64,000 nt of DNA from Loripinus fragilis (lineage: Eukaryota > Mollusca > Bivalvia > Lucinida > Lucinidae): assembly GCA_964019695.1 (NCBI GenBank), contig OZ026520.1:29608120-29672119 (forward strand). The letters are read 5' to 3'. This document shows, one piece after another, positions 40,801-55,800 of this stretch (positions are counted from its first letter, which is position 1; each line of letters begins with the position of its first letter). The position numbers and the translations under genes were made by a program. The notes below the pieces were generated by a model. It was not told the DNA's origin, did not search any database, and was given only the letters and a program-made list of their open reading frames with translations.

Positions 40801-43800
40801 GAAATAGCAACAGCGTATGGTACCATTTATCCATATGCTCTACAGTGTAAACTAGTTGTAACTGCGAACACAAGTGTTAAAACCTCACCAAAGCTGTATC
40901 TTAAAGGCGGTGGTTCTAACTCTAACAACTTGGAACTAAGTGGAACCATCAGTAATTTACAAGAGCTAGTCATTGCATCTGGAGGACGAGCTGTAATATA
41001 TAGCACCAGTCAAACTGGATCAGAACCTGTTGGCACATTATCTCTCAATAAATTAGATATAATGACTGGTGGTAAACTCTTCCTTGCTACAGATACCATG
41101 GACCAGTACACCTTAAAGGTAACAAATGGTTTAGATATCAAATATGATGGAAATTTGACAGCTAGAAACCTTTTAATTACAAACACTCCATATTTACAAG
41201 TGGCAGACAATGGTTTATTGAATGTAGATGGTGGATCACTAGATGGCAGTGCTGGCAATGGAGAGAATGGTGCAGGTGCTAGCCATGGTGGTGCAGGTGG
41301 TGCATCGGAAGCTGATGTGGAACCTAGTGTACAATATGTAGGTGAATTACATTCTGCTACAGAAGCTGGTTCTGTTGGTGGTCACTTTGCTGAAGGTATT
41401 GGTGGTGCAGGTGGTGGCATACTAAAAATATCCCAAGTAATGTCATTGACCTTGAATGGCAAGATCAGTGCTGATGGTAAGGCTGGAGTATCAGGAGGAG
41501 GAGGGGGCAGTGGTGGGGCTATCAGTCTTACAGATATAACAGATATAAGTGGGTCAGGCACCATGTCAGTGAAAGGTGGTCATTCTGATAGTGGAGGAGG
41601 AGGAGGTAGAGGTAGGATCAAGTTGGAGGTAACAGGTAATGATAAGTTTGAAGGTGATTACAGTCTTCAGGGTGGATCATCTATTGATGGAGGTGCAGGG
41701 GGGTCAGGTACAGCTTCAGTACGTTCTGGCACAACAGTCAACGTTTACATTGATAATTCCGACATTACTGGTGCAGATGCTGCTATTGATGGTAAAACTG
41801 TAATTCATCTTGAAGGAGAGACTTATTCCTATGTGGATAAATTAGATATTGGGGATGGCACAATTGTTCACTTTATCACAGAACACCTTCATTTCAAGGC
41901 CAAATCTCTTCCATGTGGAGCTGGTAGTATGGTTATAGTTGATGATAATGTTACTTTCAGTGCTGATACAGACCAAGATTACAGCATCCTTCATTGTAGC
42001 TTCGACCTCTATGAAAAGGGTGAACTAAGGTTGGCTCCAGCAGTCGAACTAGCAGGAGAAAAGAATCAATTTGCAGGTAAGTTTTCAAAATGTTTAGAAT
42101 AGATATGGCCATCAGGCTAAATATAAATATTAGGATACATATGTCCATTGTTCTAAATTTTAGTGTTTAAGGCTAAATAATGTCATGTGCTAACAATAAT
42201 TTTTTAGAATTTATATGGTCATGAGTCTCAGTATTAATGTTTAGGTTAGATATGGTCATGTGTCTTAACATCAATGTTTAGGGTAATTATGGCCACACAT
42301 CTCGATGTTAATTATCTGGTTTAATATGGCCATGTGTCTTAATGTTAATGTTCAGGTTTAATATGGCCATGTGACTCAATGTTAATGTTCAGGTTAAATA
42401 TGGCCATGTGTTTCAATATAAATGTTAAGGTTAAATATGTCAATTTGTCTCAATGTTAATGTTCAGGTTAAATATGGCCATGTGTTTCAATGTTAATTTT
42501 CTGGTTTAATATGGCCTTGTGTATCAATTTTAATGTTCAGGTTAGATATGGCCATGTGTCTCAATGTTAATGTTCAGGCTAGATATGTCAATTTTTCTCA
42601 ATGTTAATGTCCAGGTTAAATATGGCCCTGTATATCATTATACATGTTAAGGTTAAATATGGCGTTGTGTATCAATATACATGTTATGAGCCGTGACATA
42701 AGATTTTCCAACAATGTGGTATGTGTGTTTAGCAAAGGCTCAGACCAGCCTGCACATATGTGCAGTCTGATCAGACCCTTTGCTAGTCGCTTGAATATTC
42801 TATGAGTGTTCAACAACTACTGACTTAACACCATTTAGAGTTTCTAAGCTTAATAGGAGGCTGCAGAGGCTCGTCTGAGTCTACACTTGTCAAAATGCCA
42901 CATTGTTGGAAATCACATGCAGCGGCTCATATGGTTTAATCAACTCTTTGCCTGCTAGCGTCCTCTTCTGATAACCTTTGCAAACAGTTTGGACCCAGAC
43001 CAGACTCAACATTTTGTTGGGCCTGGTCTGGATCAAACTTACAGTTTGATGGTATATTTGAAAGAATTTGTTAAGAAAGTTTATTTAGAAAAAAAAATCA
43101 GCAGATGACAAAGAAAGCATGGGAAATTACCCAGAAGGCAAAAAGTCAATATCAAGATAGGATGTATATATGTTCAGGTTAACCCTTAATGCGCCAATCG
43201 CAACAAAAGTCCTCTTCTTTTCTCGTCTGCTGAAATGTTCAAGAAGCCTCTATGGCAAACAGTGTGGACCCAGATCAGACTGCTCCTATAGGAGCAGTCT
43301 GTTCTGGGTCCACGCTTTTTGCTTCTATACTTAATTTGTCAGTAATGCTAGGCAATCATTTGCAGCAGACGACTTCAGCAGACGACATTTTCAGATGCAT
43401 TTTTTTCTTGGCGCTTTAAGGGTTAAATAAGTATTCTGTCGTGTTATCTTTTTTTTCAGGAACCCTGACAAATATAAGGACCCTGGTTGTAGGATCTGGG
43501 CAAAAACTGACATTGTCCTCAAATTTAAAGACCGCTACATTCAGCAACAACAAATACACCCTTATATCTGAGCCTGGAGCATATACATTTACACAGCTCA
43601 CAGTGAAGTATAATGCTGAGACCATCTTTGAAGAAACCCCACATCAGATTAGTTTTTACAGGATTGAACTGAACTACGGCGCAACATTAGTCGGCAAAAA
43701 CCTTAACTTGGCGGCCAATTTCTTTGATGCTCATCCAGGGTCTACTCTTAATATGACAGGGATGGGATTTGCAGCCGAAGAAGGTCCTGGAAAGGGTAGA

Positions 43801-46800
43801 ACGGTATGTCTCCTTAACTCTTAGCCCCTGGGTAGTTTTTCATGCTTTTTGCCATCTGCTGAATTTTTTCAAATTCAACATTTTTGAAAGATTCTTTCAG
43901 GATGCCTTTGGGGTGTCAAACAGTTTTGATCAAAAAGTTTGGAACCAGATCAGGCCCGACATTTTGTCGGGCCTGATCTGGTTCCAAACTTTTTGCAAAA
44001 GTTTTCAGCAGACTGCTAGAAGGAAATGAGTTAACCTTTTTCCCATCAGATCAAACTTTTATCCTCTTCTCTTTCTCTTCTGCCTTAATTTTGTTTTCAT
44101 CTGCTCCTCTCATCTGCTTATGTTCTTAGGCAGCCTATATTGCAAACAGTATGGACCCAGATCAGATCAGACTACTTCCTTGGTGTTCATAGTGTTTGCT
44201 TCCGTGATCAAAAGAAGTCTGAAGTGCATTTGAATCTTGTATCATAATCGGATTTTTGATTAACGTGCAGGTGCAGGGGCATCATCCACATCAGTGGGCC
44301 CCTTTCCAGGTAACTGACTAGCTGCACGCATAGCAGATCTCACACCTGATCTCCAGGTGCTCCTTTCTTGAGGGTCAGCTGTCGTGAGCTTCCACTCACG
44401 GCAGTCTCTCTCCGTCAGTTGTGTTTATTCATAAAATGACATGTAAAAATAAGTGTTTTGTTTTCTGAGAAGATAGTAGTTATCCAATGGAATATTCTCA
44501 GTGTATTCAGGAACCTGTGGGAGGTGTTTAATAAAAATTGAAAATGTATCTTCTCCAGGAGCTCTATAATATAACCCTAATGATGAGATCTTGGTACTTA
44601 TCGCATTTTAGAGCAATTAAGGCTCAGGCAAGTCTGCTCATATGCGCAGACTGGCCAGAGCCTTCACTGCTCATACACACAAAGTATGTATGTGGATGAA
44701 TATTCAGACCAAATTTGGACTTCTAACCACACTGGATACATCATCAGCAATTGTGTTTAACCCTTTCCTTCATGAATATTCACGCTAGGCTCCATCCTCA
44801 ATGAATAAAATAATATAAATACACTTTCATGTTGGTACATAGAGCAAAGAAATTACTTGTTGGGTCCACTTGTGTTGGATCAGATAAATCATATTTCTAT
44901 GAGCAAACAGAGTAGACCATGATCAGGTAGCTCTTACAAGAGCTGCCTGATCTGGGTATGCTCTGTTTGCAAAAGCGTTAAAAGGCATCTCTATGAGGTA
45001 AAGGGTTGAAGATTTTTGCTTGTAAGGGAGAAGTAGCAAATCTCTTGTACTTTTCCCATATATTGTTAGGTGGATTCTATCGGGACTGGTGCAGGCCATG
45101 GTGCCCCAGGTGGTTCTGATTCCGGTACAGATGGTGGCGTCACCTACGACATGACACGTCTACCAAACCAACAAGGCAGTGGTGGTGGCAGCGGTAGCAG
45201 TGGAGTGGGTGGTGCAGGAGGGGGCTATTTCAAGGCAGAAATCTTTGAGACACTCACTGTTGATGGTCTGAAAATACAGTAAAACCTGTCTTAAGCAGCC
45301 ACTCAAAAAGAACACAAAAATTTGTTTTCAATACCGATTGCCCCATAATGCAGGTCAAAAGTATTGCAGAATGCTCCAAGGGGAGCATTGTGCAACACTC
45401 TTGACCTTCATTAAGCTACCATTTTCCATTAAGACCTTTGGTTTGTCTATTTTTAAGTAACCGCTTAAGACAGGGTTAACTGTAGATATTTTTATACCCC
45501 GCCACACTTTAGTAGCGAGGTATTATGTTATACCCTTCGGTGTCTGTCCGTCCGTCCGTCCGTCCGTCCGTGCTCACCATTTCCGATCGATAACTTGAGT
45601 ATTTATTCACGGAATTTTTTCAAATTTTGCATACATATTGTTATCGGCGATGAGTGGTATGGGATTGTTAATGGGCAAAATCCGTCCATTTTTAACGGAG
45701 TTACTGCCCTTTTTCGTATTGGAAAAATGGTTTCTGGCCTGTCATTCCTTTACTGTTCATGATATCTGAATGAAACTTCACAGATATGTTGCACATCAAA
45801 GGTTACATATTGTGACTAAGGACCGTCACTCTGACCTTCCCAGTTTGTGAGTTATCTGCCCTTGATAGGTCTGAAAAAAGGTTTTTGACCTATTGTTCCT
45901 TTACTATATGGAATATCTGAATATAACTTCACAGATATGTTTCACATCAAAGGTAACATATTTTGACTAAGAACCGTCACTCTTACCTTTCCCGTTTGTG
46001 AGTCATCCGCCCTTGATTGAATTAAAAAATGTTTTTTACCCGTAGTTCCTTTACTATGTGGAATATTTAAATGAAACTTTACAGATATGTTTCACATCAA
46101 AGGTTACATACTGTGACAAAGAACCATCACTCTTACCTTTCCAGTTCATGAGTTATCTGCCCTTGATTGATCTGAAAAATGGTTTTTGACCTGTAGTTCA
46201 TTTACTATATGGAATATCTGAATGAAACTTCACAGATATGTTGACCATCAAAGGTTACATATTGTGGGTAAGGATCGTCACTCTTACCTTTCCAGATTGT
46301 GAGTTATCCACCCTTGATTGATCTGAGAATTGGTTTTTTACCTGTAGTTAATTTCATCCGTCCGTGCTCATGACCATCAAAGGTTACATATTGTGGGTAA
46401 GGATCGTCACTCTTACCTTTCCAAATTGTGAGTTATCCACCCTTGATTGATCTGAGAATTGGTTTTTGACCTGTAGTTCATTTCATCCGTCTGTGCTCAC
46501 TGTTTCCGATCGATAACTTGAGTATTTATGCACAGATTTTTTTCGAATTTTGCATACATATTGTTATTGGGGATGAGTGGTATGGGATTGTTAATGGGCA
46601 AAATCCGACCATTTTTGATGGAGTTACTGCCCTTTCTCCCTTTAAAAAATGGTTTCTGGCCTGTTTTTCTTTTACTGTTTATGATATCTGAATGAAACTT
46701 CACAGATATGTTGAACAGCAAAGGTTACATATTACAACGAAGGACCGTCACTCTTACCTTTCCAGTTCATGAGTTATCTGCCCTTGATTAATCTTGTCTA

Positions 46801-49800
46801 TCTCAGTTCTGTTGCTATTTATGTTAGGACATAATGCCGGTCAGGAAGGAAGAGGGGAAATTTTATTGGAAAATTCCTTTTTGCGATGACGATGCTACCA
46901 GGGAAAAATAATGCACACAACTAGCAAAAACTTTTCAGTACTTTATGTACTAAGAAAACATCAACAACACATTAATATACAATGACACCACCTACGCTGT
47001 TATTTCTGGCTAATTGACCATCCTATACTAGAGCAAGTTGCCACTCCAAGATTGTTTCAATTAGAACCAATCTTGGACTGTCCTGTTCTAGATGTACGTC
47101 AACTAGTCAGAAATAAGAGACGTAAAGAATATGATTAACATATAACTTAAGAAAAAAAACAATTGGATCCTTTAATATTTAAGTTCTCGTATTGACGAGA
47201 AATCTCGAGATTATACGCGTCTCGCGAACACTATGTCTTCTAAGCTGCACGTGTGTCTATTTCAGACCATCGGCGCTGAGGTGATCGAACCTGTACTTTG
47301 GTCGTCACTGGATTAACGTATTCGTGTTATCTGTTACGCGTACTACTGATCGTTACTCAAGACGTCAGTATTAATTTATGTCCTCCTGATCATATCCCAC
47401 GTTGGGACGTCAGATTTTTCATATAACCATTCGAGCCGGTTGGCTTCCCATTTGGTGGTACTACGTTGTAACGATTGGGGCTTTGATCCACGCTGGTCGT
47501 GGCCTAAGGGGGACAACTATTATGTGCCCTCAGGTACTTATCAATGGCTCACCAACTTTCAGCCTCCAACGTAGGAGGGGACACAAGAGATGATTCTGCA
47601 AAAAACAATCTATATTTAGAATCTCAGAATCACTCTTTTGCGTCGATAATGGGGTTGTTCGTTCGCTTTTCACAAAAATAGAAATAATTTCAGTGGTCTT
47701 ACTCTTTTAAATTACAGCCTAACCCTATAAGTGCGCGATTAGCCCACACCCGTGGGTGTATGGCAAACGGCTCTCATGCGGTTAGGATGGATCGGCTCTT
47801 CTAAATACCCACACTTAAACTTATATAATAGAGAAGTATTTTTTTAGTGACTGGCCTATGTCAGCGCTAAACAATACCTCTTATGCCAAACGAACAAACC
47901 CATACGTAACAAACTCTTCTATACACTGTCGTAACGTCACCCTGGTTGAGACGCTATCGCAGCCGAAACATCAAGATCCTGTGGCCCTTTTTCCCTTCAA
48001 GGTCACGTTATCTAGATAGTTTCGAGGTTTACACATACTGATACCAATTCTCTTAAAATTCCAGGAAAAAGGTTGAACAGTGTGGTGCCGACGTAACGTT
48101 TGGACGTTTACGTCGGACATCACCCTGCCCACGCACTAATTTCGTACATGTATAACGTATCAGTTGTAAACAACTAATTATGACCTCTCGGCAAAACATA
48201 TACATCAATATTGAGAGATTACATTCTGCTGTTTTATGTGTGTAAAACCGTACAATGCTTTCTTACATTTATTTTGGTGTAACACCAAAATGCTTTACAT
48301 TTACTTTGGTGTAACGAAAATATCTTACATTTACTTTGGTGTAACAAAAAATATCTTACATTTACTTTGGTGTAACAAAAAATATCTTACATTTACTTTG
48401 GTGTAACAAAAAATATCTTACATTTACTTTGGTGTAACATTACACCTACCTTATCTCTAAACATACATGTCAGCTATCACCTTATTTATGTAAGTGTGTT
48501 GTAGTGTATGCACCTAACCCTTATTCTTATATGCGTCAGATATAACTCGAGGTGACACAGACAGGTCGCTACAGAAAGTCGATTATCACTAGCAGTTAAA
48601 TCGTCTTTCCAGCAACGCCGTACAAATCACAACAATTTAAAATCTAGCTGCTAAAATTGTTTTTCACCTATCGGTCCCTGGTAAATCTTTCAGCATGCCA
48701 TTATAGTTTTAGGTGCGGGCCCGACATGGCCTGTGACTACATTTGTCCGAAATAACCCGACGAGTCCATTCGGACAGCTTTTACTATAGCCGCAAGAATG
48801 GTCCCAGCAGATTTTTAGGCAATACGCATGTGCGTAACTTCATACGCAAGTGCGTAACAATCGCTATTTTCACCAAAAAAACGGGACGTTATTGATAACA
48901 CCCGAAAGAACACATACACGGAATGCTGGCCGATTCAACAGACGACAAAATAGAAAACGAGTGACTTATTATTTCAATACAATGTAACATGCTAGAGACA
49001 TCGCGATTCAATGCAATTACACGGATCGCCATCGCCCTATCATGTACAATATCAATACAGTAACGATATATATAACTTCACGTACCTTTTATAATAATGA
49101 ATAGCATCTCTATATCGAACCTTTCATCGGTATGTTTAAAATGTCCCCTAACAAGAATGGGAAATTCCATCCTTTATATATTGAAAAACGCACAAGATTT
49201 CCGAGATATTCAAGAAGAATAAGGAAAACGTGCAAGCGTTGATAAATATAGATACAATGAATTCCATCTCAGACAAACCGACCTTTTATTGGGACTATCA
49301 AAAGAAAGAGTACCGTATCATGGTTCGAATAGGTGCCCAGGTGCATACCTAAACCACTGCGTATTTGTGCGTATACGCAACCATAGCTGATTCTGTTATT
49401 CCAGCCATTCTGTATCGTAACAATTTAGGCATTATATATCTCACAAAATAACTTTGGTGCCCCCAGCAGTGGCGGGGTATTATGCAGTGCTTGCGGTGCT
49501 TTTATTTAACTATCACCATCATCATCACCACCACCATTAGAGGAGCATGGTGGCTCAGTGGTAGAGTGCTTGACTCGAGATCAAGGGGTTGTGGGTTGGA
49601 GCCTCACAAGAGGTACTGTGTTGTGTCCTTGAGCAAGACACTTTATCCTCTTCTTAGTACTGGTTCAACCCAGACAGACCCATTCTGACATGACTGAAAA
49701 AATGTTGACTGGGACATAAAGAAACAGACCAGCTTACAAAACCACCATCATCATCATCATCATCGTCGTCTTCCTCGTTGTCATCATCATCATCATCACC

Positions 49801-52800
49801 ATCGTCCTCATCATCGCCATCATCATTATCATCATCCTCACCACCATCGTCATCATGTTTTTGATTAACTTGCAGGTGCAGGGGTATCATTCACATCAAT
49901 GCCCTTCTCCAGGTAGCTGGCTAGCTGCACACATAGCAGATCTGACATCTGAAATCTGTGTGTTCCTTTCTTGTATTATAATGAGTTCTATCTGGTTTAT
50001 TACAATGAACATTGTGATGGTTCATTGTACACATCAAGAGTCACAGGACAGAATTTCTGAGATGTTGCCCAGTACCCGCTACATCATATGACCTATGCAC
50101 ATGTAAAGTTTGAAGTTGCTACATCCAACGGTTTGGGAGGAGATTGCATTTACAAGAAAATACATTATATGACTTTGACCTTGGGGGTCAAGGTCACACA
50201 AAATATAGCCAAGTACCCTCTAAATCATGTGACCTATGCACATGCATAGTTTGAAGTTGCTTCCTCCAACGGTTTTGGAGGAGATGCATTTATGAAAAAT
50301 TCATTATATGTAGCCCAGTACCCCCTACATCATATGTTACCTTTGCAGCTACAAAGTTTGAAGTTGCTAAGTCTAACGGTTTAGAAGGAGATACATTTAC
50401 AAGAAAATACATTATTTTACCTTGACAAGGTCACAGGAAACTTTGCCATCATGTGGCCTATGCAGCTGTAAAGTTTGAAGTTGCTATGTCTAATAGTTAA
50501 GGAGGAGATGCATTTACAAAAAAATACATTATTTGACATTTGACCTTAGGGTCAAGGACACACAAAATGTTGCCAAGTACCCTCTACATCATGTGACGTA
50601 TGCAGCTACAAAGTTTGAAGTTGCTAGGTCTAATGGTCTATACATTTACAAGAAACATGACAGACCCATTTTGGTACGAAATTAATATACCCTTTTTTCT
50701 AAATAACAAGCCAAGACTGCTCCTATAGGATCCTTGTCCTGTTGAATCCAGATAAATCCTTTTTTGTAAAGCACTGTAGATCCAAATCAGCCGGCTTATA
50801 AAAGAAGTCATCTGATCAGGACCCATACTGCTTTTCAATCTGCTTGCAAATACAAACTTATAATTGGAATGCTGCACGTTAACAGGACAAAAATTTGGGA
50901 GGAGTGTAGTGCATAAGAAAATTCTGTATGACAACAGTTCACTCTTTCCTTGCAAGCACCTACTTTTGATGTCTGCTGACAAAATGTTGTTCCTTTTCTG
51001 GATCTAAACTGTTTAGCCCTCTGATAGCAATGGCATAGCTAGAACGCTGAAAAGTTAAGCACATCAAAGGGAGACTTCTGTATCAAGCAATGATTTGCAA
51101 CAATTACATCCCTTTTCAAAATGGGAACTTCTCTTAACCGAAAGAATTTGCGAATTCTTTCATTTAGGAGCAGTTCCTTAGGGTATGGAAAATCACTTTT
51201 ACCACATAAGGTGAACTCCCTTAAGTGTAACTATTTTTATAACACACGTGCGTATACTGCGCAATGGGCGCTACGCCAATGGAAAGTGTTCATTAAAAAA
51301 AATTTAAGTAATTTTGTAAAAAATTCAGTAAACAAAACATGCAAAATTACCCAGCATGCATATTGTCTTTTTTGTAGGTTCCATAATCATGGATGGTGCT
51401 GCAGGGACGGGTGATAATGCTGGTGGTGGAAGCGGAGGCAGCATACACATTAAAGTACCACTACTTAAAGGAAATGGAAAAATAACTGCAAATGGTGGGA
51501 GAGGAGCAGGACTTGGTGGGGGTGGAGCAGGCGGTAGAATATTTATGGATCTGGATTCGTAAGTACTGCAATAGTATATGGGCCTTGACCCGAGAAAACC
51601 TGTCTTCATAGGTTTAGGAACAACAAAAGCACAGACCAGACTGCGCAGTCTGATCAGCGCCTTTGTTATTCCCTTATTGAAAAGTATCATATCTAAACTT
51701 GCTACAAGAGAGCTTTCAATTTTCTATCTAGCCTATGTAGCTGAGGAGACCAGTTTGAGACTTGTTTTGTCGGAAACCTCGACAGGTTTGGTCGAATCAA
51801 GGCCCATATTTGAGTTGGTACCCAGCATAAGGTACAAGTTGGCATGTGCATACAACAAAGATTCAAATCAGTCTGCACATCTATGCAGTATGGTCATTGG
51901 GGTAGCTCCCATTACGAAGTTTACGCATGTGCATAATAAAAATAGTAACATTCAAGGGAAATCACCTAATGTCGTAAAAAGTGATTTTCCATACCATAAA
52001 GAACTGCTCTTAAAGGAAAGAATTCGCTCCCACTTGGAGCGAATTCTTTCCTTAAGATAAGTTCCCATTTTGAAAAGGGATGCAACTGGAATGAATCACT
52101 GCTTGCTCCAGTAGTCTCCCTTTGATTTGCGTAGCTTTTTCAGCGTTCTGGCTATGCCGTTGATGATCAAAAAGTCTTATTTTTCTGCCTGAAATGTTAT
52201 ACCCTTGGCTACCCATAGAGTGCCTATCGAAGACTCTTATCTGGCTGCTTGTATGTGTAGGCTGATCTGATTCTTGCACACCACATCGGGATTTCCGTTG
52301 TTCTTACCCATGTGAGATAATTCTACGTCACATACCCATACCAACCCAAATGAACAGCTGCAAGTCTTTCGCACCCTTGGCCGCATGTCAATCTGTGACG
52401 TTATTGTAATGTTAAAATGAAGTCACCATATCGCATCTCAGCATATTCAGGATTTTTTTAAAAACCTTTTTCATGTTTTTCCAATAAAAATGAGGTAATT
52501 TGTGGTGAGCAAGAAAAAGAATCCATTATTTGTGTGAGGATGGGATAGAAAAATCTGTCCCTCGAGATCACCGTTTGTCATCACTCAGCAAGCTTCGTGA
52601 TACCAATTGGTGATCCTCGGGCAGATTTTTCTATACCACCCTCACACTCATGATGGATTCTTATAAGCTTCAATGGGGGCACATGCGACTTTGTACACTT
52701 TGCTGTGTCCAAGCTCATTTGAAGACTTAAAAATTACAGTAAAACCTGTCTTAAGCGGCCAATCAAAAATAGACAAAACAAAGGTCTTTAAGACAGATGG

Positions 52801-55800
52801 TAGCTTAATGCAGGTTGAAAGTATTTCAGAATGCTCTGCTATACTTTTGCCATGCATTAAGTGATAATCGGTCTTGAAAGTCAATGTTTGGTCTTTTTTT
52901 TTTGGGTGGCCGCTTAAGACAGGTTTTACTGTACAGATCTGTTAGACCAATGAAGGTAAAATGGTGGAAATTAAAGCCTTTTCTTGCTTTAAAGCTCTCA
53001 GATGCTGTATTTATCGTGCTAATAAATGTTAAAATGCCATTTTAACTTTAATGAGTATGATAAATTTCCTGCTGAGTTGAGCATGGAATAAGTTTTATAA
53101 CTTCGAGGCCTTCTCATTCTCAGTGAGATAATTGCAAAACTTTACATATTGATTTCGAAATGTTTTGACTGTATTGTTGAATAATTGAATAAAACAGAGA
53201 TGACCAATTAGCAATTTTGTTCAGTGTATATGTGTACACAGTTAGATGGTGGCCTGTGAAAGCTAAAATGAGCCAGTGTCCAGTGAAAGCTTACCGTTGG
53301 CAGCATGAATTAGTAGTGCTCTTCCGTGGTCCACTGCTACAGCACCGGAAGTCAGCCTGTTGACTCCCGCTGTGAAGCTACTGTCACCCAGGTTGTGACA
53401 GGCTAGTTTCTGGCATGGCTGCCACTTTCTAGTTTTGTGTAGAAGCCTAGAGAGAAAACTCCTAGATGGGTGACCCTCCCGGGTTAAGGAGCACCATCTA
53501 TCCACCTGTTACAGGTGGTACTGGCTTACATGGTTACCAGTAGCAAGATCAGTCTTGAGAAAAAGACCAATCTGGTTCGTACCACAATCTGGTCCTGACC
53601 GCAAGACTAACCTGGACCTGACCTAGAGGCCTTATTGTATGATATTTTTGTTTACATTTTCCTTTATTTTTTCCCTTCAGTAATGCATTCAGTGGTAAGA
53701 TGTCTGTTTACGGAGCTGGTAACGATGATACACTGAATACATTCAAGGCCGGACCAGGTACAATATTTCTACAGGAAGGCAAGCAGCTTCTTCTCACAGT
53801 GAGTGGTGATACAGACTCCTCTATTCAGAACCAGACCTATGCATACATATCAGGGGCAGATGGTGAAGATGGTGAATTTTCCTACGACCTTCTAACTCTG
53901 GATGGTAAGGAAATGGATGAAAGTTTTCAGGATTATTCCTGAATTCAGGATTTTGAGGCTGACTTTCCATAGAAAGTCAGCCTCAAAATACTGAATTAGG
54001 CAGAGTATAATAGCATTTCTGATATATTTACAGTTTATCAAAAAAAAATTAACCATTTAAAACTTGAACTGTTAATATTTTGAAGGCATACTGCAAGTTT
54101 TAAAATTTGAATTTCAAAAGTTCAGGATTTTGGAAATTTTGAACTCTCACCCATGTATGGATAAATCCTTTCTTTACTGATAGATTCTTGCAATATCTTG
54201 ATTGATACAATAGTGTATGAAAAGTCAATTGTATGTTTTGAGGGTTCACAGGATACAATTTTCAGTATTTGTCTCTGAAGTTTGTTTTTATCCCAGGAAA
54301 CAGTGCAGCCCCTGCTGGGATGCAACTTTAAATTGCACCTGTTCTGGGTCTGCTTTGTTTGCTAATTCATCCATCAAGTCTTTTCTGATTGTGGTGACTT
54401 CTGATAGTTTTTATATCCTTTGCATGCAGCTTGGATCCAGATCAGACCTGACATATGACTCTTTTTTGTTGTTGAAGGAAAGTTTTTGAAAAAGTAACAT
54501 TAAGAATAAAATTGCAAAGAATCATGCAAAATGACCCCACATGCATCCATTTGCAGTCACCAAAGGGTATCTACAGGACTACAATTGTCTTGAAAACTGA
54601 TTTGATTTTTGGAATGTTCGTGGAATCATGAATACTTAGGGTCTCTTGCAAAGAAAGTGAAGCCAATTTTGGGCTTCATGCTTACTTTGCAAGAGACCCG
54701 AAGTATTCATGATTCCATGAACATTCCAACAATCAAATTCATTACTTATATTTACATTTATTATAAATATCTAGAAATTATTAATAATTTAGGTAAAAAA
54801 CAGTTTTATATTTAATATGTAATCGTATTAACGGTTTTGTTGGAGTGTAAAATGGAAAAGCGGAACAGCCAGTGTGAACACTGACTGCCAATGGAGCAAA
54901 CAGGATGCTTGTTTTGCAGGTGCGAATTAGGTGTGGCTCGCTGTCAATCACAACACCAGTGTCACTTCTGGCAAATGAATTTGATGTTCGAAGCGCATTG
55001 CATTGGCAAGCGAGCTTGGCAGCTGTCAATCATATATTATGTGATTCATGAGGTTATAAACAGGTGCAAAAATCTAAAGATTCATTAAAGGCATGCTTTG
55101 AAAATGTAAATATGATTTAATGACCCTTCCATCAGCTTGGATACACGAAAAGTGGTATTTTCAAAGTTAAACTGGGGGAGAATTTGGGTTTTGTACCTGT
55201 CTGGCTGTTTGTTCATTCTTTGTCTGTCTAGCTGTCCCTCCAACACAAAATCTGTAACTAAACTGATATCCAGTCTAGAGTGATGAAATTTAATCTCGCT
55301 GGGTAGAGAGCTGGCTGATTTAGGGGATAACTGTATTCAAAACTTTCATTTGGGGAGGTATATCGTCGGATATACGGTCGGAACTTGGAAATTTATTTGT
55401 ATAGCGACACCTGGAGCCATAAAAGGTGATTTCCGTAGCTATACTACAGCCCCACAGCCTTGAGACTGGGGATAAGTGGCCCCCACCCCCCTCCCCCCAT
55501 AATTCTGAGTTTTGTTTGGGACTGGGAGGGGGCTCAAAAGTGTTTTATTCTCTGCAACCAGACTACAGGAGATTTGAAATCCCATCATTTAACAACCCGG
55601 GTAACACTCACAGCCCTGTCTGTGCCCCCACGAGCACCTTTACTTTCAGCAGAATTGTGGGTTATCTGTTATCATCTAGGTAATCTAGGTATTATGTGTA
55701 TTCCCAATTATGCATTACCATATATACTCGCAATATCATATAATGCACAGAAATTTATTTTTTTAGGGCACTCACGGCCTTTTCAGTGGGGGGGGGCACC

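Noticed and set aside
49654..49890. Asp/Glu-rich minus-strand frame
   Set aside because: Reading of the imperfect CAT/CGT microsatellite.
51578..52060. 160-residue plus-strand frame just after exon 8
   Set aside because: It runs through dispersed palindromes and the inverted arm, is not in the module style, and lies after a consensus donor.
53263..53505. Possible 5S-like fragment (tagatgggtgaccctcccgg) and a minus-strand frame
   Set aside because: Only about 12 bases match the 5S box; too short to support. The frame has no domain.
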